DNA from: Saccharomyces mikatae IFO 1815
Lineage: Eukaryota; Ascomycota; Saccharomycetes; Saccharomycetales; Saccharomycetaceae
Assembly: GCF_947241705.1 (NCBI RefSeq)
Contig: NC_079257.1
Location: forward strand, 434,001 to 498,000
DNA length: 64,000 nt
Direction: 5' to 3'
In this document: positions 9,257 through 18,521 of the stretch, one piece after another
How positions within the stretch are numbered: the stretch's first letter is position 1
Layout of the letters: each line of letters begins with the position of its first letter
Position numbers and translations under genes: made by a program
Notes under the pieces: model-generated
What the model was told of the DNA's origin: nothing
The model's input: the letters and a program-made list of their open reading frames with translations, nothing else
Database searches by the model: none

Positions 9257-10246
9257 ATGAGTGAAGAATTTCCTACGCCGCAACTCCTGGATGAGTTGGA
9301 AGATTCTCAGAAAGTTACCAATGTGAACGGGAAGAAAGAGTTAAGTCCTAATCGTGTATTGAAGGATATTTTTGCTGGTACTGTCGGTGGTATTGCGCAG
9401 GTTCTTGTAGGGCAGCCATTTGATACAACAAAAGTTAGACTTCAGACGGCTACTACAAGGACAACAACGTTGGATGTATTGCGTAACCTAGTAAAAAACG
9501 AAGGGGTATTTGCATTTTATAAGGGTGCATTAACACCATTATTGGGAGTAGGTATCTGTGTCTCTGTACAATTTGGTGTGAACGAGGCCATGAAAAGGTT
9601 TTTTCAAAATTATAATGCTTCCAAGAATCCGCACATAAGCCCACAAAATGTTGATCTTTCACGTTCAAATACCTTGCCACTGTCTCAGTACTACGTTTGT
9701 GGGTTGACGGGTGGAGTAGTGAATTCGTTCTTGGCATCGCCCATTGAACAAATAAGAATTCGTTTACAAACACAAACGTCGAATGGTGGAGACAGAGAAT
9801 TCAAAGGACCATGGGACTGTATTAAGAAGTTGAAGGCTCAGGGAGGCCTGATGAGAGGTTTATTTCCCACAATGATAAGAGCAGGACATGGTCTTGGTAC
9901 ATATTTTCTTGTGTACGAAGCATTAGTGGCCAAAGAAATCGGTACGGGTTTAACAAGAAACGAAATTCCACCTTGGAAATTATGCCTGTTCGGTGCATTT
10001 TCCGGAACAATGCTATGGTTGACGGTCTACCCATTAGATGTCGTGAAATCCATTATACAAAACGATGACTTACGAACACCTAAATATAAGAATTCTATTT
10101 CTTATGTAGCAAAGACAATTTATGCCAAGGAAGGTATCAGAGCTTTTTTCAAAGGGTTTGGTCCAACAATGGTTAGGTCCGCGCCCGTTAATGGTGCCAC
10201 GTTCCTGACGTTTGAATTAGTCATGAGATTTCTGGGGGAAGAGTAG
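9257..10246 (+). CDS. YMC2: Ymc2, mitochondrial inner-membrane carrier
   Basis: The gene encodes 329 residues, matching S. cerevisiae Ymc2. It is a member of the mitochondrial carrier family (SLC25) close to carnitine/ornithine-type carriers. In S. cerevisiae it is linked to glutamate/glycine-related transport together with Ymc1. The three carrier repeats are plain: PFDTTKVRLQ (~residue 54), PIEQIRIRLQ (~165) and PLDVVKSIIQ (~258), each followed by a second helix, giving six membrane helices. A hydrophilic N-terminal extension of about 35 residues precedes the first helix. The end of the gene converges on VID24 with a 237-bp AT-rich gap that includes a TA run near 10370. Confidence 0.93.
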   Translation: MSEEFPTPQLLDELEDSQKVTNVNGKKELSPNRVLKDIFAGTVGGIAQVLVGQPFDTTKVRLQTATTRTTTLDVLRNLVKNEGVFAFYKGALTPLLGVGICVSVQFGVNEAMKRFFQNYNASKNPHISPQNVDLSRSNTLPLSQYYVCGLTGGVVNSFLASPIEQIRIRLQTQTSNGGDREFKGPWDCIKKLKAQGGLMRGLFPTMIRAGHGLGTYFLVYEALVAKEIGTGLTRNEIPPWKLCLFGAFSGTMLWLTVYPLDVVKSIIQNDDLRTPKYKNSISYVAKTIYAKEGIRAFFKGFGPTMVRSAPVNGATFLTFELVMRFLGEE

Positions 10247-10483
10247 GAGAGTAGGTATGTAAACATCATTTATAGATATATAGGAAGACATGTTGTAACC
10301 ATACAATATAGAAAAAATACACTGTTTATTTTTGTTAACACCTATATAATACCAAAAGACTGTTATATATATATATAGATTGTTATGTTAATTGTTACAG
10401 AATATATGAAGGAAGAATATGCATAAAATCTAAAAGTAATGGAGGATGGGAGGGTATGCAGGTAAAAATGACTATATCACAGG

Positions 10484-11575
10484 TCAAGCAAACTCAAAAG
10501 AACAATCACTGGATTCGAATTTGCTTTTCAGGGATGGTACTAATTCTAGTTGTTGAAATTTTTCGGCATCCTGGTGATAGTAAAACCCTTGAACGTTACC
10601 AGTAACTTGATCGTGGACAATGTAATAAAACCCATCGTAGGACGCACCATCCACACCTCCCATTAGCAAGGCATCTGGCACCAAGAATTTCTCCTTCCAT
10701 TTCATGAATATAAACCTTTCATTCAAGTAATCATCGAATTGTTTCTCTTGACTGAAAATCCTTGATATGTTGGAAGCATCTGTACTCAATGTAGTGGGTA
10801 GTTGTTGGTGTGATTGTGGATTCTTGGCCACATCCGAAGCGGAGCTGTCATCTGTTGCTTTGAGATTATTCTTTTGGCTCATTAAAAAAAGTTGTCTAAA
10901 AGAGGGGAAATTTATCCAGTGTTCCAAATCAGTTTGATCTGTGGCTTTATATTCGTTTAAAACAGGTTCGTCTTTCCAACTAGAGGACAAAAAGCCTAGT
11001 TCTTTGTGATTTACGGCGTAAGCTTCAAAATATGTACTGATTTCCGGGTGTTGGTTGGTAAGACCTCTTATCGACAAAAAACCAGATAAATGAGGAGAAA
11101 GTGACGAACAGTGACCTGTTGGCAAATTAACGGTTTTCAAGTTAACTGTAACCTGATAGCGTTTGTAACCTGATATCTGGTAACCGGTGAACTGCATTCT
11201 TGGTTTCAGGTAGTTCGTGCAACTCGTGTAGTTGAATGCGGAAGCCACCATGACTGGATCTTCCGGACAATATGAGGACTGATCCTCAACAATATACTTC
11301 TTCCTGGTTGACCCATTAGGTGTATGGGCAAGTTGCTGTAAGGAGGACAGCGAATCCCTAGAAGCGCACTTGTAAAGATCGTGATCTTGTAAGTAACGAT
11401 GACGATCATGAAGATGAAAGGGTGAGGTCGACGTTAAATTGAAAGTAATAGGATACTGTTGTCTAGAGACAGGTGGAACCGCTTTCGGTTCTGGCGAAGC
11501 CGCTTGCTCCTTGTGCTTGAAAAGTATCGCTTTGGATTTCTCCGCTACACTGTTTACTTCAGGGTTATTGATCAT
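10484..11575 (-). CDS. VID24: Vid24/Gid4, substrate receptor of the GID ubiquitin ligase
   Basis: The gene encodes 363 residues (S. cerevisiae 362). Gid4 recognises N-terminal proline degrons of Fbp1, Pck1, Icl1 and Mdh2. When glucose returns it docks on the GID/CTLH E3, so that these gluconeogenic enzymes are degraded. The N-terminal ~110 residues are Pro/Ser-rich and disordered. The rest is the conserved beta-barrel, with the family signature around residues 150-215 (RMQFTGYQISGYKRYQV, then LSGFLSIRGLT) and the C-terminal stretch FYYIVHDQVTGN. It is divergent from PHO88 across a GC-rich promoter. The gene is known to be induced on glucose addition. Confidence 0.95.
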   Translation of the reverse strand: MINNPEVNSVAEKSKAILFKHKEQAASPEPKAVPPVSRQQYPITFNLTSTSPFHLHDRHRYLQDHDLYKCASRDSLSSLQQLAHTPNGSTRKKYIVEDQSSYCPEDPVMVASAFNYTSCTNYLKPRMQFTGYQISGYKRYQVTVNLKTVNLPTGHCSSLSPHLSGFLSIRGLTNQHPEISTYFEAYAVNHKELGFLSSSWKDEPVLNEYKATDQTDLEHWINFPSFRQLFLMSQKNNLKATDDSSASDVAKNPQSHQQLPTTLSTDASNISRIFSQEKQFDDYLNERFIFMKWKEKFLVPDALLMGGVDGASYDGFYYIVHDQVTGNVQGFYYHQDAEKFQQLELVPSLKSKFESSDCSFEFA

Positions 11576-12259
11576 GACTCAAAGCTTCTGATTTGTGTTG
11601 GTCCCGTTCACAAGACGCCACAATGATAGAGGAAAAAAGAAGGTTGGACAGCCTCCTATGAAGGAGAAAGTGAAAATTCTGGATGAGTTGAAAGCCAGAA
11701 GACCGTAATATATAAATTTCTAGTTCTGTAGAAGATGCAAAAAAAGAAAAAGATATGGTATGCAGAAAAAGAAATGATATGCTATTATCCTCGCGATTTG
11801 TCATTATAACAGGCAATCACGCTGGAGAAAGCCGCACACCTTCCTCCGTTTCTTTTGCTCTGCGAGTTTTTCCGGAAAAGAAAAAACCGAAAATTAAAAC
11901 CCGCCTACCCCGCGGGGTGGGGGAGGGGTCACCGGAACAAATCGGATAATCCCTCTTCTGAGATTACGTATCGCTCTTCACGGCGATGGAATCCAAAGAA
12001 AAGAAAAGAACAGCACTTTATACGGATTGCGCGCCCATTCACCTTTTTTTTTTTCATATCTTCGAAGTTTGCCACTGCCTTCTCAATTTCTTTCTTATTT
12101 GGCGGCCCGGTGGCCGAACGCGCCAAAACCGAAACGCTTATAAAGTGTAGTTGCCTTGCTCTTTCATTCGTTACAGGTAGAAGAACACTTGCCATTTACC
12201 TTTTATTGGAAACTAAAATTCAGATCAGTACAACCAGTGCAAGAGAACCCCAGCCTACC
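11576..12259. promoter_or_regulatory. Divergent VID24/PHO88 promoter with GC-rich core
   Basis: The 684-bp region has a striking GC-rich centre. There is a perfect 10-bp palindrome CCCCGCGGGG at 11908-11917, followed by G-runs with a stress-type AGGGG at 11924-11928. A second GC-rich stretch lies at 12105-12125. A TATAAA box at 12139-12144 sits 116 bp before the PHO88 ATG. Msn2/4 or C2H2-type zinc-finger binding is plausible at the AGGGG site. Upstream in-frame codons of PHO88 (from 11855) are not part of the protein. Confidence 0.55.
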
Positions 12260-12826
12260 ATGAACCCTCAAATCAGTAACATTATCATCATGTTGGTCAT
12301 GATGCAGCTCTCCCGTCGTATAGATATGGAAGACCCAACCATTATCATGTATATTAGAATTTTATACTGTTCTTCCATTTCCATCTCCTGGATCATCTAC
12401 CAAATGGCCAGGAAGAGAATCGTTGCCAAGAACGACATGACCACCATGAAATACGTCGAACCTGGCAATGCTATGTCCGGCGAAGGTGAAAAACTACAAG
12501 TCACTACCGTAAGAGACTATGATTTGAAGGAAATAGACAGTGCTATCAAGTCTATTTACACTGGTATGGCCATGATGGGTTTCATGCACTTTTACTTGAA
12601 GTACACCAACCCATTATTCATGCAATCCATCTCTCCAGTGAAGAGCGCTCTGGAGCATAACGAAGTGAAAATCCATCTTTTTGGTAAGCCCGCAACCGGT
12701 GATTTGAAGAGACCATTCAAAGCTCCCTCTTTGTTTGGCGGTATGGGTCAAACTGGTCCAAAGACCGATAAGAAGTCTATTGAAGAAGCAGAAAGAGCTG
12801 GTAACGCTGGTGTTAAGACTGACTGA
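12260..12826 (+). CDS. PHO88: Pho88/Snd3, ER membrane protein of the SRP-independent targeting pathway
   Basis: The gene encodes 188 residues. The long open frame begins far upstream, but the ATG at 12260 (MNPQISN) matches the known start and length. Pho88/Snd3 is an abundant ER protein that delivers membrane and secretory proteins with internal signals through the SND route; it was first linked to phosphate transport. Two hydrophobic segments are visible near residues 5-20 and 30-50 (YIRILYCSSISISWIIY), with a further apolar stretch near 100-120. The C-terminal third is basic and Gly/Lys-rich (PFKAPSLFGGMGQTG). A TATA box lies 116 bp upstream. Confidence 0.95.
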   Translation: MNPQISNIIIMLVMMQLSRRIDMEDPTIIMYIRILYCSSISISWIIYQMARKRIVAKNDMTTMKYVEPGNAMSGEGEKLQVTTVRDYDLKEIDSAIKSIYTGMAMMGFMHFYLKYTNPLFMQSISPVKSALEHNEVKIHLFGKPATGDLKRPFKAPSLFGGMGQTGPKTDKKSIEEAERAGNAGVKTD

Positions 12827-13391
12827 TTCGGTCCAATGCGAAGTATGTGTTTTTTAAGTTATTATATAACAATGTATTCAATTGTTCTCTCTACGTCATA
12901 GCTACAATGTTATATAAAAAAAGATATAATAAGATAGAGCTGAAATAATTGTGTATGCTTTCTATATTGTCATGGAGTTTTTCTATGGTAAAGTGAGATG
13001 AAGAAGAAGGAAGTTCCTCGTTTTCGCTTTATTAGGCTTATCATTTTTCAGAAAACGAATGGTGTCGTCTTTTTTTCCTCATGCTTGTATGATTGCCGCT
13101 CAGTCCGCTAATTGCGTTCACTTTACCTGATCTTGTGCAATATTGATGGAATTTATACTGTAGATGCTCTATGTGCGAATGTTGGTTCATGACGGCTGTC
13201 TGTAGAAATGTTGTGCTAAGCTTCCTATATGAAGTGCTACGGTCACGGGAAGTTCTCTGCCGATCATCGTAGATATAGTGAGCCGAACATCACAGGTGAT
13301 AATGATGAGTCATGAAAAATCAGGGTCTTATGTGTACAACCAACAACGGCAGGGTCGCGCTTTTATATCTTTCTGAATAGTCTTGATAGTA
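12827..13391. other. Convergent PHO88/IML3 intergenic region
   Basis: At 565 bp this is long for a tail-to-tail gap in this window. It contains no credible gene. A palindromic ATGAGTCAT (13305-13313), the ideal Gcn4 site, sits about 80 bp beyond the IML3 stop, an unusual place for an activator site. Confidence 0.5.
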
Positions 13392-14129
13392 TCATTCACT
13401 GATGAACTGGATTGACTGAAGAACGACAGCGAGAACTCTGTCCCTGAGAGTTCGTGTCGACGTGACTATGGATTCTCTCATTATCTTCGTGTGCCCCGCT
13501 AGTATGATAGAAGTCAGGGGTAACCTTCCCACTGCCATCCCTGTCTCATTGTAAATGTAAGGTACGATTGCGTCGTTATACGGGTGCATAGTACTACCAT
13601 AGCCGAGAGCCAAGCCCTCGCAGCTTTCCCTCGGTATTTCTATATTGAATTGCCGCAAGTTTTTGTCATGTGTTACTGGTTCGAAATAGAATTTTGAGCT
13701 AAACCAGGTAATCTGTTCGATGTTCTCCTTCGTTACGTGCACGATGCTGGCGTCTGCTAACTTGATCATCATCATCTGATCGAAACGGATCGGCCACATT
13801 ATGACGCCATATTCTGCCTTCAGCCATTTTAATACAACCTCATTACGATTGTTTGTGCCACAATAGCACAGAAACATCGGCACTTCCATTTTCGAATCCC
13901 CCAAGAAAATGAACTTAGAGTACGTATTCTCATCCAAATTTGAGGTGTCCAACTTCAATTCGTAGCGAATATACTCGCTGGCTGCGGAAGCACCATCAGG
14001 ACTACTGGGGACCCGTATGGTTTGAATATCAAAATCAACTTCTAGGTTCAGCAATTGGTTCAACTGCGCCATATCATTTTCCAATGAAAGCAGTTTGCTG
14101 ATCCCTAAAAACTTCCAAGTATAAGGCAT
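13392..14129 (-). CDS. IML3: Iml3, CENP-L homologue, inner kinetochore protein
   Basis: The gene encodes 245 residues starting MPYTWKFLG, the same length as the S. cerevisiae protein. Iml3 forms a dimer with Chl4 (CENP-N) in the Ctf19/CCAN complex. It helps load cohesin at the centromere and protect Rec8 in meiosis. The fold is a single alpha/beta CENP-L domain; the conserved central part includes FLCYCGTNNRNEVVL and the C-terminal part includes IPRESCEGLALGYG. The open frame continues 12 codons upstream to a TTG, but there is no ATG there, so the internal methionine at 14129 is the start. It is visibly one of the fast-diverging proteins here. Confidence 0.92.
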   Translation of the reverse strand: MPYTWKFLGISKLLSLENDMAQLNQLLNLEVDFDIQTIRVPSSPDGASAASEYIRYELKLDTSNLDENTYSKFIFLGDSKMEVPMFLCYCGTNNRNEVVLKWLKAEYGVIMWPIRFDQMMMIKLADASIVHVTKENIEQITWFSSKFYFEPVTHDKNLRQFNIEIPRESCEGLALGYGSTMHPYNDAIVPYIYNETGMAVGRLPLTSIILAGHTKIMRESIVTSTRTLRDRVLAVVLQSIQFISE

Positions 14130-14419
14130 TCCATTCAAAGGAAATATCTTGATGCCTATTGACAATCAAATTAGATACTTCACTCTCTGTGCATCCTACC
14201 ACGATTGTTCGCCTGTTTCATATCGGCACTGCCATTTTTTTTTTTTCATTATACCGCAGGATCTGCCTAAATCGCGCTTCAGGAAGAACAGGGACCACCC
14301 TATTTTTTCTTAATTTTAAATGAAATTAGGTATGTACTTAAATGGTTAAGGTTCTTTGAGTTTACATAATCGTGTGTGTTCGAGAAACGTCTTAGGGAAA
14401 AGCCAACTGATTAAACGGT

Positions 14420-17311
14420 ATGGGATTTTGGGAGAATAACAAAGATTCCATCGCCTCAGGGCTAAAAAGCGCTGGTAAATACGGCTATCAGGGAACAAAG
14501 TATGTTGCCAAGACAGGGTATAAGGCAAGTAAGAAGCACTATAACAACAGCAAATCACGTAGGGAAAAGAAAAATGGTAAGAAAAATTCAAGCGATGAAG
14601 AGTATGAAAGCGAAGAGGAAGAGTACGAAAGGAAACCCACTGATATAAGAAATTTGAAAGACCCGAATTCTTTCCCTCCTCCACCTTTAAAACCTGGACA
14701 AAGAACGTATACAAGTCAGCAGCAGCAGCAGCAGCAGCAAATTCCAAATGGACAGCCTAACTACGCTTCTCAGGGGGCATACCAAGGCCAACCCTGTACA
14801 GAGCCGATAGGCCAGTCGCCATATCCACAACAGCAGTATTCACAATATCCGCAGCAGCAGTATTCACAATATCCACAACAGCAGCAAGCTGCTATTCTGG
14901 GGCAGACGCCTGTATCTGGAGAGCAAATGGCACCATACAGGCCCAATTCTAATGTAAACAGTCTCCAGTCTCTGCCACAGTCAAATCAGCCTCAAAATCC
15001 TATTCAAAGTCAGGTGTCTTTGAACTCTGGATCCCATCAAACTTCAGGATTACCGCAGCAAAATCCACAATATAGCGCCCAATCATGTAATTCAGTGGCA
15101 CCACTGTCTTCTCAGAACAATCTTCCGTATCAGCAGCCGCAGCCATCTCAGTACGGATCGCAAGGCTCATCAGATCTCGGACAATCTCAACTTCCACTGA
15201 ATCCACAACGGATTGAAAACACACAGCAGCAGTTTTCAGCACAGTTTGATCAACGGGGTTTACCGCCACTTGAACAATCTCAACAGCAGCAGCAGCCATT
15301 ACCACCCCGGCGCGGTCAACCAATTCCAGCCACGCCCGGACAGTTTCCGTCAAATGATTTCGATCAACAACAGCAACAACAATGTATGAACCAAGAATAC
15401 GCACCAATACCGTATAGCAACCAATTTAACACAGCAGGAATTCCAGGGACAGCTACAATCCCCTCTGTGGCGCACGGTCAGTCCATAACAAACGCTACGA
15501 ACATGCAAGATGCAACTATCAGCTATGGAATTTCACCCATACAAGTTCAACCTCCGACTGGTGGGCAACCACCTGTACCTGTAAGGATGCAGGTGCAACC
15601 ACTACAATCAATTCAATCGGGAAATGCTTACCAGGCTGGTTCCACCTTCGATTCTACTTCGTCAACTCCTCATTTCCAAGTCACTCCGTTTGATCCAGAC
15701 GCACCTATTCCTAAACCTAAGATTGATATGCCTATGGTAGACGTGAATAGTCTTCCTCCACCGCCCACTCATAGAGATAGGGGGGTAGTTGTAAAGCAGG
15801 ACTCTACGTTAAGTGCCGGAAGTTCGCCAGCTCCTGGTAAGAAAATACCACTTAAAACGGAATCCTCTTCCGCTGTTTCATTGCCACCAAGGAATCCACC
15901 TACTAGTACTGATAATGAACTTAAATCTGGAACTGATGAGAGTACTACCGAATCTTCTATTCTAGGGCATTATGATGTGGAATTAAACATTTTGCCACCC
16001 CCAAAACCTTTCAGACATGGCCTTGGTTCCGTATCCTCTGAGTATACTGGGCAAACTGCGCCGGAACAAAAAGCTCCAACTCTTCCTTCTCGTAACGGTA
16101 TTGAGCCTCCTTCTCAGCTATCTCGAGGCGGTTCCGAAACTACAGACTCGATTGTGTCAATGAATTCTGCTAAAACTCAAGATGCTCCGATTTCTAATTT
16201 TTTACCTCCACCAAAGCCATTTAGACATACTGAATTACAACGAAATCAAAGTGCCAGAACATCATTTTTGGAAAATAAAAATGAGGTTTTGCCAATACCC
16301 TCTTATGAGGAAGCTAAAAATATTGAACCACAATTACTATCTCAGTCGAAGCCGCAATTTCAGTCTCGATCCGGAACAGCACATATGGAGACACAACCTA
16401 TCCAAAACTTTCAGCCACCGCCAAAACCATTCAGACGGTCACAACCATCTAAAGATAATAATGATGGCTCTTATAACATTGATGGAAGGGAGGAGAATAA
16501 TGGTCGGGGTCGTGGCCGTATAGCTAAAAACAGTGAGAGCGATGGATGTGACTCCAATAGTAGGAATTCTTCAGAAAACGATGGTGTGGATCACGTTGGG
16601 ACTTGCCACGGTAATTTTGTGAGTGAAGGCTCACTGACACCTCCCGCTCCGTCCAGATCTGAAAAGGTACGTGAGACTATTACAACATCTGGAGGTGAGA
16701 GTTTAAAAGGTGCCAATGTTAATGAAAAGCCATCATCTTTGTCGAGCTCCCCAATACAGGTACCAGGGTCTAATAGGAAGGCACCTCCACCTGTTGTAAA
16801 GCCAAAACCTAAAAGTTTTTCTTTGAAGGTGAATGAATCTTCAAATGAGCCTACTACTAAAGGAACTACAAACCCATTAAAAGAAAGTGGGGAAGTTGAA
16901 GTACTAAAAACCATTACAGATGAGTTGTCTCATTTCAAGTTGAGAAAAACCAATGTCAATTTGGAAGAACTGGGGAGTTTGAAACATGTAAATGAATCCA
17001 GCCCGGTTCAATCAGACCTGGATGATAAATATGTGTCTGCATCGGGATCTATAACACCTCCAAGGCCGCCACCTCCTAGGACAAGCGTAAAGAAGGTGCC
17101 ACCTGTTGTCCCGAGAAAGAATGACAATCTAAAGAAAAAGCCACCAGTGGTCCCTAAGAAAAAAATGCTCTTAAGATCGCTCGAGCCAAGACCAATCAAA
17201 ATGGAAGGTGTGGATTGGGGTGACAAATCTGATGGGAACGATAACTTGAATCCTTTCGAAAGGTACAAACGAAACGTTGTCCCACAAGAGGAAGATAGAC
17301 TGCATAAATAA
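14420..17311 (+). CDS. AIM3: Aim3, proline/glutamine-rich actin-patch adaptor
   Basis: The gene encodes 963 residues (S. cerevisiae about 947). Aim3 binds Rvs167 and Abp1 SH3 domains and, with Abp1, inhibits actin barbed-end growth at endocytic patches. Residues 1-60 are basic (KSAGKYGYQGTKYVAKTGYKASKKHY). Residues 95-330 are Gln/Pro-rich with CAG runs and a 24-bp repeat encoding QQQYSQYP units (14822-14885). The motif PPPKPFR[HR] recurs near residues 527, 596 and 667, and the C-terminus has poly-proline runs (PPRPPPPR, PPVVPRK, PPVVPKKK). There is no globular domain. The extra length lies in the Gln-rich repeats. Confidence 0.92.
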   Translation: MGFWENNKDSIASGLKSAGKYGYQGTKYVAKTGYKASKKHYNNSKSRREKKNGKKNSSDEEYESEEEEYERKPTDIRNLKDPNSFPPPPLKPGQRTYTSQQQQQQQQIPNGQPNYASQGAYQGQPCTEPIGQSPYPQQQYSQYPQQQYSQYPQQQQAAILGQTPVSGEQMAPYRPNSNVNSLQSLPQSNQPQNPIQSQVSLNSGSHQTSGLPQQNPQYSAQSCNSVAPLSSQNNLPYQQPQPSQYGSQGSSDLGQSQLPLNPQRIENTQQQFSAQFDQRGLPPLEQSQQQQQPLPPRRGQPIPATPGQFPSNDFDQQQQQQCMNQEYAPIPYSNQFNTAGIPGTATIPSVAHGQSITNATNMQDATISYGISPIQVQPPTGGQPPVPVRMQVQPLQSIQSGNAYQAGSTFDSTSSTPHFQVTPFDPDAPIPKPKIDMPMVDVNSLPPPPTHRDRGVVVKQDSTLSAGSSPAPGKKIPLKTESSSAVSLPPRNPPTSTDNELKSGTDESTTESSILGHYDVELNILPPPKPFRHGLGSVSSEYTGQTAPEQKAPTLPSRNGIEPPSQLSRGGSETTDSIVSMNSAKTQDAPISNFLPPPKPFRHTELQRNQSARTSFLENKNEVLPIPSYEEAKNIEPQLLSQSKPQFQSRSGTAHMETQPIQNFQPPPKPFRRSQPSKDNNDGSYNIDGREENNGRGRGRIAKNSESDGCDSNSRNSSENDGVDHVGTCHGNFVSEGSLTPPAPSRSEKVRETITTSGGESLKGANVNEKPSSLSSSPIQVPGSNRKAPPPVVKPKPKSFSLKVNESSNEPTTKGTTNPLKESGEVEVLKTITDELSHFKLRKTNVNLEELGSLKHVNESSPVQSDLDDKYVSASGSITPPRPPPPRTSVKKVPPVVPRKNDNLKKKPPVVPKKKMLLRSLEPRPIKMEGVDWGDKSDGNDNLNPFERYKRNVVPQEEDRLHK
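14822..14885 (+). repeat. 24-bp tandem repeat in AIM3 coding sequence
   Basis: About 2.6 copies of a 24-bp unit (beginning TATCCACAACAGCAG) encode YPQQQYSQ repeats. The unit is a multiple of three, so copy-number change keeps the reading frame. A CAG run lies just upstream at 14718-14740. Confidence 0.85.
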
Positions 17312-17572
17312 AGATAAGTACAACACTATAAAACATCGAGTCTGGTATTGAAAGGATCAACTTATGTACTTTGGCAAAAATTTGTATTCTGTATTTAGGT
17401 TGCTTTCTCTGGCATATTACTTATCTATATAAAATAATACTAGGCCTTTATATCTACGTATGGATTGTGTTTTTGAGTGATTATCAAGCTTTAGATGAAA
17501 CGATACTCAACGAATAATATAAAACCAAATTGTACGGACAAGATAGTAGGAGCGAAAAGTCACAACGACATA

Positions 17573-18016
17573 TCATTTAGATAACAAAGCAGCAAATTGT
17601 TGAATGTTGATCTCACCAGACCCATCACTAACCTCTCTTAGCATATCGTCTACTTCGGCATCGGTTAATTTTTCACCAATAGATGTCAAAACATGTTTCA
17701 GCTCAGCAGCAGAAATTAAACCATCGCCGTTCTTATCGAATACTTTGAAAGCTTCTAATAGCTCTTGTTCGGAGTCATTTGATTTGAGTTGACGAGACAT
17801 TAGAGCCAAAAACTCACTGAATTCAATTTGGTGGTTGCCATCTACATCTATTTCGTTCATCAAATCATTGACTTCTGCTTCACTGGGTGAAAGTCCCAAT
17901 GACCTCATCACAGTGGCTAGTTCACTGGAAGAAATAGAGCCATTGTTATCCTTATCGAATAGAGCAAAGGCTTCTTTGAATTCGGCAATTTGTTCTTCAG
18001 TAAGATTGGAGGACAT
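17573..18016 (-). CDS. CMD1: Calmodulin
   Basis: The gene encodes 147 residues, apparently identical to S. cerevisiae calmodulin. It is the Ca2+ sensor for calcineurin and CaM kinases. It also has Ca2+-free roles with Myo2/Myo4 and with Spc110 at the spindle pole. Three complete EF-hand loops are visible (beginning DKDNNGS at about 20, DVDGNHQ at about 56, DKNGDGL at about 93). The fourth (VSDGSGE, about 128-134) lacks the calcium ligands, as known for yeast calmodulin. It converges with AIM3 and is divergent from ALG1. Confidence 0.98.
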
Positions 18017-18521
18017 TTATGTTTTCTTGTATTGATTCGGTATCCTTCTTGTTGTTTGTTAGCTTCTAGTACAAACCAAAGTCTGTGTCTGTTACAAGTA
18101 CCCTTGTGAGGTGACAAGATCTCTTGTTAGACACCTTCTTACGCGGAGCATAAAAAAATCCAAGAATAAAGGTGTGTCACTGTATACGGTAACGAACCAC
18201 AACCTAAAAATATCTCAAACCGGGTGGAAAAGATGGCTCCAAGTAGTATTGCGATAAATAATTGATTTATGTAGTTCTGGTCTTGCCCACATGTCTTTTT
18301 TTGCATTGCTAGCCATAACTTTTCTATCTAGCATCCTGATATGACGTGTAGGTGAAATAAGGTCAATTCGAGTTGGGATCGTCTTGTACGTTTCGTCATA
18401 GAAAGCACATAAGCAATTATCAAGTCAATTTACTTCGGTATATTGGATAACTACAACAATTGTAAAGTTTACCGAAGGATAATCGTATCAGCTTTTTCAA
18501 AATTATTATCAACCAGCGAAG
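18017..18521. other. Divergent CMD1/ALG1 promoter region
   Basis: This 505-bp stretch serves two essential genes. It holds a GC-containing block near 18135-18230 and an AT-rich ALG1-proximal half. No single factor site is convincing. A small frame at 18443-18664 overlaps the ALG1 start in another frame and is not supported. Confidence 0.5.

Noticed and set aside
11755-12259. Long open frame upstream of PHO88 (from 11855)
   Set aside because: In-frame run through the promoter; it includes the TATA box, and the true start at 12260 gives the known 188-residue protein.
14130-14165. 12-codon upstream extension of IML3
   Set aside because: The extension begins with TTG, not ATG; the internal Met matches the known start MPYTW and the exact known length.
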